Source: Alphaproteobacteria bacterium
GTDB lineage: Bacteria; Pseudomonadota; Alphaproteobacteria; Acetobacterales; Acetobacteraceae
Direction of reading: 5' to 3'
DNA: 64,000 nucleotides
NCBI GenBank assembly: GCA_016869715.1
Contig: VGDM01000009.1
Location: 40,895-104,894, forward strand
Below, one piece after another: positions 59,337-64,000 of the stretch. Every line of letters begins with the position of its first letter. The stretch's first letter is position 1. The position numbers and the translations under genes were made by a program. Below the pieces are notes generated by a model. It had not been told where the DNA came from. It worked only from the letters and a program-made list of their open reading frames with translations, and searched no databases.

Positions 59337-59458
59337 GCACATCCGATCGTCGCAGGGCGCAGGCGAAGCCGTTCACCGGTGACGTGAATCTGATGCGCCA
59401 AACAAAACCCCTCACCAGGAGAGGCGATATGCAAAACCGGTGGTTGGTATTGATATGA
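59333..59458 (+). other. Short open frame between purC and purS, possible coupling leader
   Basis: A 41-codon frame begins at the ATGA overlap with the purC stop and ends in an ATGA-type overlap with purS. Within it, AGGAGAGG at 59417-59424 stands 4 nt before an in-frame ATG at 59429, which encodes only MQNRWLVLI before the stop at 59456-59458. That stop overlaps the purS ATG (59455). The flanks GATATG occur at both ends of this 26-bp stretch. Probably a translated leader that re-initiates into purS, or debris of a small insertion. Confidence 0.4.
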
Positions 59459-59694
59459 AGGCGCGCGTTTATGTAATGCCCAAGGCGGGCGTTTTGGACC
59501 CTCAGGGCAAGGCCATTGGTCATGCTTTGGAGGGCCTCGGTTTTGGTGGCGTGCATGATGTGCGCGCTGGCAAGGTGATTGAACTTGACTTGGCTGTGGC
59601 CGATCCGGCGCAGGCAAAACAGATCGCCGAGGATATGGCGCGCAAGCTGCTTGCCAATACGGTGATCGAAAGCTTCCGGGTGGAGATCGTCTGA
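59455..59694 (+). CDS. purS: Phosphoribosylformylglycinamidine synthase subunit PurS
   Basis: 79 residues from ATG 59455 (GTG 59440 also possible). KARVYVMPKAGVLDPQGKAI, ALEGLGFGGVHDVRAGKVIE, LDLAVADPAQAKQIAEDMAR then KLLANTVIESFRVEI. Small bridging subunit of FGAR amidotransferase (PurS-PurQ-PurL). Its own SD is poor, so translation probably depends on the upstream leader. Confidence 0.93.
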   Translation: MKARVYVMPKAGVLDPQGKAIGHALEGLGFGGVHDVRAGKVIELDLAVADPAQAKQIAEDMARKLLANTVIESFRVEIV

Positions 59695-59695
59695 G

Positions 59696-59914
59696 GTGAT
59701 CAAGGCCAGCCTGATCGCAACGCTTGTATTGACCGTGCTGATTGCCATGGGGCTTCGCTGGCGCGAACAACGCGTGCCGGTGGTCAAGCGCGGTAATATG
59801 GTGGCGCGCGGGAAGCGAACGATCAATCGCTGGGTGACGGCGGCGGCCTTGGCAGCGCTGCTGACAATGATATTCATGGGCGGGCTGCATTGGCTCCGCC
59901 TGATCAGGACCTGA
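59696..59914 (+). CDS. Small two-span membrane protein between purS and purQ
   Basis: 72 residues, GTG start 2 bp after the purS stop. Two hydrophobic segments: [17 protein letters not shown] (residues 4-20) and [20 protein letters not shown] (about 47-66), separated by a basic loop ([14 protein letters not shown]). Nothing purine-related is recognisable. Coding is supported by spacing and composition. Function unknown. Confidence 0.65.
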   Translation: MIKASLIATLVLTVLIAMGLRWREQRVPVVKRGNMVARGKRTINRWVTAAALAALLTMIFMGGLHWLRLIRT

Positions 59915-59919
59915 AGGCC

Positions 59920-60618
59920 ATGAAGGCAGCCATCATTGTATTCCCTGGCACGAATCGAGAGCGGGATATGCGCCTTGCACTCAAGCGCGCCTCGGGCCGC
60001 GAGCCGGCAATGTTGTTTCATCGCGAAGCGGCGCTTCCCCAAGGGCTTGATCTGGTGGTGCTGCCAGGCGGCTTTTCCTATGGCGATTATCTGCGCTGCG
60101 GGGCCATGGCGGCGCAATCGCCCATCATGCGCGCGCTGAAGGATTTTGCGGTTGGCGGCGGGCATGTGCTTGGGGTCTGCAACGGCTTTCAGATCATGAT
60201 TGAAGCCGGGCTTTTGCCGGGCGGCTTGCTGCGCAATGCGACGCTGCGCTTTCTGTCCATGGATTGCCGCTTGCGGGTGGAACGCGCGGGCACGGCCTTC
60301 ACCGCGCATTGGCAGCGGGGCGATTGCTTCCGCGCGCCCATGGCGCATGGTGATGGCAATTACTTCGCCGATAATGCGACGCTTGATCGGCTGGAAGGCG
60401 AAGGGCTGGTGGCCTTTCGGTATGTCGATGAAGCCGGTCAGGCGACGGATGCCGCCAATCGCAATGGCAGCGCGCGCAATATCGCAGGTATTTTCTCACC
60501 CAATCTCCGAGTCTGCGGCCTGATGCCGCATCCGGAAGATCTGGTGGATCCGCTGATGGGCGGCGAGGATGGGCTGCCCATGTTCCAAAGCCTGGCTGAG
60601 CGGCTTGTGGCCGTTTAG
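59920..60618 (+). CDS. purQ: Phosphoribosylformylglycinamidine synthase subunit PurQ
   Basis: 232 residues from ATG 59920. Glutaminase of FGAR amidotransferase. [40 protein letters not shown], catalytic Cys in [18 protein letters not shown], and catalytic His/Glu in [14 protein letters not shown]. purL is not in this window. Confidence 0.96.
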   Translation: MKAAIIVFPGTNRERDMRLALKRASGREPAMLFHREAALPQGLDLVVLPGGFSYGDYLRCGAMAAQSPIMRALKDFAVGGGHVLGVCNGFQIMIEAGLLPGGLLRNATLRFLSMDCRLRVERAGTAFTAHWQRGDCFRAPMAHGDGNYFADNATLDRLEGEGLVAFRYVDEAGQATDAANRNGSARNIAGIFSPNLRVCGLMPHPEDLVDPLMGGEDGLPMFQSLAERLVAV

Positions 60619-60673
60619 GCTTCGACCTGCTTCGTCGCGCGCCGCAGGGCCGCGCAAAGGCGTGAGAAGCTCA

Positions 60674-60696
60674 GCCAGAAAGAATCATGTTCTGGC
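60674..60696 (+). terminator. Possible terminator-like hairpin after purQ
   Basis: GCCAGAA-AGAATCATG-TTCTGGC, 7-bp perfect stem, 9-nt loop, 55 bp after the purQ stop. No T-run follows, so termination is uncertain. Confidence 0.35.
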
Positions 60697-60725
60697 GCGG
60701 GTTCCGGATGCTGCCCAAAGGCGGG

Positions 60726-60992
60726 CTAGCCGCGCCGCAATAGCGGCAGGCGCGCTTCAAACCGCCCACGCATGTTTTCCAGAAAGGCCGAGCTGGAGGC
60801 CATGTAAGGCTCCAGCATTGCGGCGGCCAATTCGAGTTCAACGCGCGCATTGCCTTCGGTCGTGAAGCGCTTCAGCGCGCGGCTGTCTTCGGCCAGGACG
60901 AGATGGATGCGATGCAAACCCTGCAAATGCGCCGCAACACGCTGGCGGCATTCGCGGGCGCTATCATCGGATCCGGTGCTTGTTGGTTCCAT
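60726..60992 (-). CDS. Small helical protein of unknown function
   Basis: 88 residues. Amphipathic helices LQGLHRIHLVLAEDSRALKR, then ARVELELAAAMLEPYMASSS and FLENMRGRFEARLPLLRRG. No signal, no known motif. Upstream GGAGG-like SD (RC of tcctccca region near 60997) supports the start. It converges with purQ. Confidence 0.6.
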   Translation of the reverse strand: MEPTSTGSDDSARECRQRVAAHLQGLHRIHLVLAEDSRALKRFTTEGNARVELELAAAMLEPYMASSSAFLENMRGRFEARLPLLRRG

Positions 60993-61059
60993 TGAGGACC
61001 TCCCAATAAAAGCATAGGTCGGATGCCTTAAATTTCCGTCAAATTGCAGCTGAGAAATC

Positions 61060-61683
61060 TCAAGGGCGCAAAATGGGCGGTTTCGTTAACAGAATGACCG
61101 CGGGCAGGCGCAGCGCGGTCAAATCCGCGGCGCTATCCACATCGCGCTTGGGCGGCAGCAGCGCCACGCGATGGTGGCGGAAATTGGCCAAGTTATCGAC
61201 CAGCGCGTGGCGGCTGGACCAGCGCACATCTGCAAAAGGTTTGTGCGGGCGCCTTGGGCCAAAGCCGACCAGCCAATAGCCACCATCCAGCGCCGGGCCG
61301 AACACCGCATCGGCGCGGCCTAATGCGCGAAACCCAGCGGCGATATCGGCCGCGCCAAGCCCCGGAATATCGCTGCCGATCAGGATGGCGCGCGGGAAGG
61401 GGGCAAGTGCCTTCTCCATCCGCCGCCCCAAATCGCCGGAAACCTGAGCGATCCGCGGCGTGCCGGGCGGCGCAAGCTTCGCCCAATCAGCGCGCGCCCC
61501 GCGCGGCGTGATGGCCAGTACCGTGCGCCAGCGCCGGTCACGCGCAATCGGCCAGGCAGTCGCTGCCAGCATGGCGCGGTAGAAGCGCAAGGCACCACGC
61601 GCGCCGATACCTGCGGCCAGGCGTCGCTTCACCGCGCCAAGCCGTGGCGCGCGGGCAAAGATGATGACAACGGGGCGGCGCAT
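61060..61683 (-). CDS. TIGR04282-family glycosyltransferase
   Basis: 207 residues, start 61683. VVIIFARAPRLGAVKRRLAA at the N terminus, then AILIGSDIPGLGAADIAAGF and FGPALDGGYWLVGFGPRRP are the diagnostic stretches of this DUF2064/arsenosugar-type family. It directly follows the TIGR04283 partner gene. The pair is widespread and not always tied to arsenic; no arsM or arsS is near. Confidence 0.88.
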   Translation of the reverse strand: MRRPVVIIFARAPRLGAVKRRLAAGIGARGALRFYRAMLAATAWPIARDRRWRTVLAITPRGARADWAKLAPPGTPRIAQVSGDLGRRMEKALAPFPRAILIGSDIPGLGAADIAAGFRALGRADAVFGPALDGGYWLVGFGPRRPHKPFADVRWSSRHALVDNLANFRHHRVALLPPKRDVDSAADLTALRLPAVILLTKPPILRP

Positions 61684-61700
61684 GACCCGAAGAAAGCCGA

Positions 61701-62387
61701 TCAGCCCCGGCGCGCATAGACCTGCGCTATGCGTTCGGGCGTAACCCCGACGAACCACAGCGACAGGCAAAACAGGTTGCGCGCCGAGCGCGCATACCAG
61801 CCATCGCGCTGCCATTTCTCGGCCGAGGTGATGAATTCCACCGGCAGCGCCCGAAGCCGCTTGCGACCAATGCGGCGGATCAGCGCGACATCTTCCATCA
61901 ATGGCACGGGCTCATAACCGCCAAGCGCCTGATAGAAATCACGCGCGATCAGCAGACCCTGATCGCCATAGGGCAGGCCGAGCCAATGGCAGCGCCAGGC
62001 AACCATGGCTTCCAGGCGCCGTGCCTCGGGCGCGGCATCATCCAGCGCGAAGCGGAAATGGGCGGCCTTGGTCATATTCTCTTGCAGCGCAATGAAGCCC
62101 GCCACGGCATCCTGCCAGCCTGGGCCGGGGCGCGTATCGGCATGCAGCGCCAGCAGCCAGGGCTGGGTTGCCGCTTCAGCCGCCGCGCGAAGTTGCGGGC
62201 CGCGACCACGGGGCGCGCTGATCACGCCTGCGCCAGCGGCTTCGGCGAGTTCCATCGTCCCATCGCTGCTGCCGCCATCGGCGATGATGATTTCCGCCAC
62301 CTGCCCGCGCAATACCGCAAGCGTTGCCGGCAGGCTGGCGGCGGCGTTCAGCGCGGGGATGATGGCGGAGACGGACAGAACAGACAT
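61701..62387 (-). CDS. TIGR04283-family glycosyltransferase 2
   Basis: 228 residues of the GT2 fold. SVSAIIPALNAAASLPATL at the N terminus, EIIIADGGSSDGTMELAEAA, LLALHADTRPGPGWQDAVAG (DxD-like HAD), PYGDQGLLIARDFYQALGGY and PLMEDVALIRRIG. Partner of the TIGR04282 protein 17 bp downstream. Acceptor unknown. Confidence 0.9.
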   Translation of the reverse strand: MSVLSVSAIIPALNAAASLPATLAVLRGQVAEIIIADGGSSDGTMELAEAAGAGVISAPRGRGPQLRAAAEAATQPWLLALHADTRPGPGWQDAVAGFIALQENMTKAAHFRFALDDAAPEARRLEAMVAWRCHWLGLPYGDQGLLIARDFYQALGGYEPVPLMEDVALIRRIGRKRLRALPVEFITSAEKWQRDGWYARSARNLFCLSLWFVGVTPERIAQVYARRG

Positions 62388-62460
62388 TTGTTCTTAATTT
62401 GTTCTTGACCTGTCATGCCGGGTTAGGCATTGTGGGGGCAATTGGAAAGGGAAGCGTTTC

Positions 62461-63594
62461 ATGCGTAATGGTATCCCCAACCTGACGTCCAGCGATAGCG
62501 GCACCGCCTGCTTCGCCATGCCATCGCTGGCGCGCAAGGGGCGCGGCGCAGTCTCCAACCCCGCGGTGCGCTTCGAACCTGCCCGGCGGGAGGCTTTTGA
62601 TGATGGCTGGGCGACGCTTGAGCAATGCTTCGCCGGATTGCCGCCCTTGCCCACCAGCCTGATCGAGGATCGTGCGAAATCCGCGCTCAGCTACAATGAA
62701 AGCCCTGATCTGGGGTTTGATCGGTCCATCAACCCCTATCGCGGCTGTGAGCATGGATGCATCTACTGCTATGCGCGGCCATCGCATGTCTATTTGGGCT
62801 TCTCGCCGGGGCTCGATTTCGAAACGCGGCTTATGTTTAAGCCCGAAATTGCGGCGTTGCTTGAGAAGGAGCTGCGCAAGCCTGGCTATCAGCCTCGCCC
62901 GATTACGCTTGGCGCCAATACGGACCCCTATCAGCCGGTGGAGCGTCAATTGGGGCTCACGCGGGCAGTTTTGGACGTGCTGGACCGTTTCAGCCACCCT
63001 GTGACCATCGTCACGAAATCCGCCGGTGTTTTGCGTGATGTGGATGTTCTGCAGCGGCTCGCCGCGCGCAATCTGGTGCGGGTCTGCCTTTCGGTCACCA
63101 CGCTCGATCCAGCTTTGGCGCGCATCATGGAACCGCGCGCTGCCACTCCGGCGCGGCGCTTGCAGGCAATTCGGGAATTAACGGCAGCGGGCGTGCCCAC
63201 CGCTATCCTGGCCGCGCCGATGATCCCGGCGGTAAATGACATAGAATTGGAAAAGCTGCTGGAACAGGGCGCCGCGGCGGGCGCGACCAGCGCGGGCTAC
63301 GTACTGCTGCGCCTGCCCTTGGAAATCAAACAGCTATTCGAAGAATGGTTGGCGCGGCATATGCCGGATCGCGCGGCGCGGGTGCTGTCGCTGATCCGCC
63401 AAACGCGCGGTGGCGCGCTGTATGACAGCCGCTTCGGCAAGCGCCAGACCGGCAGTGGGACCTATGCGGAATTGCTCGCGCGGCGCTTTGCGGTGGCGAT
63501 GCGTCGGCTTGGGCTCGAAAAATGCGGTGGTGGGACGGGCGCACTGGATTTCGCGCGCTTTGCCGTACCAGGGGCGCAGATGTCGCTGTTTTAG
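62461..63594 (+). CDS. PA0069-family radical SAM protein
   Basis: 377 residues. Radical SAM cluster motif RGCEHGCIYCYARPSHVYLG (C-x3-C-x2-C) followed by LGANTDPYQPVERQLGLTRA and TIVTKSAGVLRDVDVLQRLA, typical of the PA0069/SplB-like group (Rv2578c). Function in the family is not established. Starts ATG 62461, divergent from the glycosyltransferases. A terminator follows. Confidence 0.9.
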   Translation: MRNGIPNLTSSDSGTACFAMPSLARKGRGAVSNPAVRFEPARREAFDDGWATLEQCFAGLPPLPTSLIEDRAKSALSYNESPDLGFDRSINPYRGCEHGCIYCYARPSHVYLGFSPGLDFETRLMFKPEIAALLEKELRKPGYQPRPITLGANTDPYQPVERQLGLTRAVLDVLDRFSHPVTIVTKSAGVLRDVDVLQRLAARNLVRVCLSVTTLDPALARIMEPRAATPARRLQAIRELTAAGVPTAILAAPMIPAVNDIELEKLLEQGAAAGATSAGYVLLRLPLEIKQLFEEWLARHMPDRAARVLSLIRQTRGGALYDSRFGKRQTGSGTYAELLARRFAVAMRRLGLEKCGGGTGALDFARFAVPGAQMSLF

Positions 63595-63604
63595 AGAGGC
63601 GCCT

Positions 63605-63635
63605 CCCCTGCCCTGCTGGACGGGCAGGGGCTTTT
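63605..63635 (+). terminator. Rho-independent terminator after the radical SAM gene
   Basis: CCCCTGCCC, loop TGCTGGAC, GGGCAGGGG (9-bp perfect stem) then CTTTT. Confidence 0.85.
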
Positions 63636-63679
63636 CCGGGCAAGGAAGGCGCGCGCTTTTCAACCCGGAGGGAAACGCC

Positions 63680-64000
63680 TTGGCCTCGCCCGATTTGCAA
63701 GCCTCTCTCCGCCAGCATCAGGCCGCCAATCTGGATGCCGCCATTGCGGGCTATCGCGCCTTCCTGCAGCAGCAGCCCGACCATGCCGAGGCTCATCGGC
63801 TGCTCGGCCTCGCGCTGTTTGCGCGTGGTGAGGTAGCGCCGGCGCGTGCGGCTTTGGAACATGCCGTGAGCCTCGCGCCCGCCAATGCCGCGCTGCTGAA
63901 TGATCTTGGCAATGCGCGCCGCGCTGCCGGTGAAAAGGCTGCGGCGATTGAAGCTTTTATTGCTGCCATCGCTGCCCATCCAGCCCTTGCCTTGCCCATT
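63680..64000 (+). CDS. TPR-repeat protein, 3'-truncated by window edge
   Basis: 107 residues visible from TTG 63680, with GGAGGGAAA as SD 8 nt upstream. Tetratricopeptide pattern LDAAIAGYRAFLQQQPDHAE, AHRLLGLALFARGEVAPARA, ALEHAVSLAPANAALLNDLG, NARRAAGEKAAAIEAF. Open to the window end. In related genomes such TPR proteins often carry a glycosyltransferase or sulfotransferase domain downstream, which cannot be seen here. Confidence 0.85.
   Translation, partial: MASPDLQASLRQHQAANLDAAIAGYRAFLQQQPDHAEAHRLLGLALFARGEVAPARAALEHAVSLAPANAALLNDLGNARRAAGEKAAAIEAFIAAIAAHPALALPI

Noticed and set aside
61060..62387. Arsenosugar biosynthesis locus
   Set aside because: Only the two TIGR0428x glycosyltransferases are present; no arsM, arsS or arsenic genes nearby.

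Overview
The window is high-GC (roughly 63-65 % by eye), densely coded alphaproteobacterial chromosome. Several things point to Rhodospirillales, most likely Acetobacteraceae of a Roseomonas-like kind: repeated Bug/TctC-type solute receptors, a usg gene, HrcA/CIRCE control of groESL, a DUF4167 protein after prmC, and the gene orders proA-nadD-rsfS-rlmH and purC-purS-purQ. Family placement is inference; genus is a guess. No rRNA, tRNA, CRISPR array or complete IS element was recognised.

Layout. 1-3.3 kb: end of rpe, a heparinase II/III-like protein and a GT4 glycosyltransferase. 3.3-5.7 kb: a broken Bug receptor and two tandem damaged lipoprotein paralogues. 5.8-8.8 kb: small metabolic and unknown genes ending in usg. 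8.8-11.1 kb: groES-groEL with promoter, CIRCE operator and terminator. 11.2-15.0 kb: a four-gene Pot/Fbp-type ABC importer. 15.0-18.2 kb: Maf, two Bug receptors and an HD hydrolase. 18.2-23.0 kb: proA, a flavin monooxygenase, nadD, rsfS and rlmH. 23.2-30.7 kb: an Ada/Ogt protein, long poly-C tracts, another Bug receptor, a 2-hydroxyacid dehydrogenase, an M20 peptidase, an EF-hand protein, DUF3108, gph and DUF1178. 30.8-36.8 kb: a tamA relic, an amidohydrolase, cupin, esterase, an XRE regulator and garR-hyi (glyoxylate/hydroxypyruvate metabolism). 36.9-42.5 kb: a five-gene peptide/opine/nickel-type ABC importer. 42.5-47.3 kb: a broken C-methyltransferase, gamma-glutamyltransferase, a lipoprotein, a broken yraN and ubiG. 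47.4-56.4 kb: lysC, nitronate monooxygenase, a RodZ-like protein, ispG, a decayed MntA/HepT pair split by AT-rich DNA, then hisS-prfA-prmC. 56.5-64 kb: DUF4167, a fumarase-superfamily lyase, purC-purS-purQ, two TIGR0428x glycosyltransferases, a PA0069-type radical SAM protein and the start of a TPR protein.

The most striking pattern is many recent-looking lesions scattered among intact housekeeping genes. These are a Bug receptor with a frameshift and a stop, a lipoprotein whose lipobox cysteine codon reads TGA, a methyltransferase with two in-frame TGAs, yraN with one TAA, a tamA remnant with three stops, and hepT split by about 0.65 kb of AT-rich DNA beside an MntA lacking its catalytic motif. 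In addition, two genes have a perfect Shine-Dalgarno followed by ATA where ATG is expected, and rlmH has no standard start codon at its family start. All three stop codons are involved, so no single codon reassignment explains it. Either the lineage is losing genes, or the consensus sequence carries substitution errors; read-level checking would decide.

No complete undescribed system was identified. The best candidates for something new are the possible ATA starts, the foreign segment inside hepT, and the long poly-C repeats between convergent genes.
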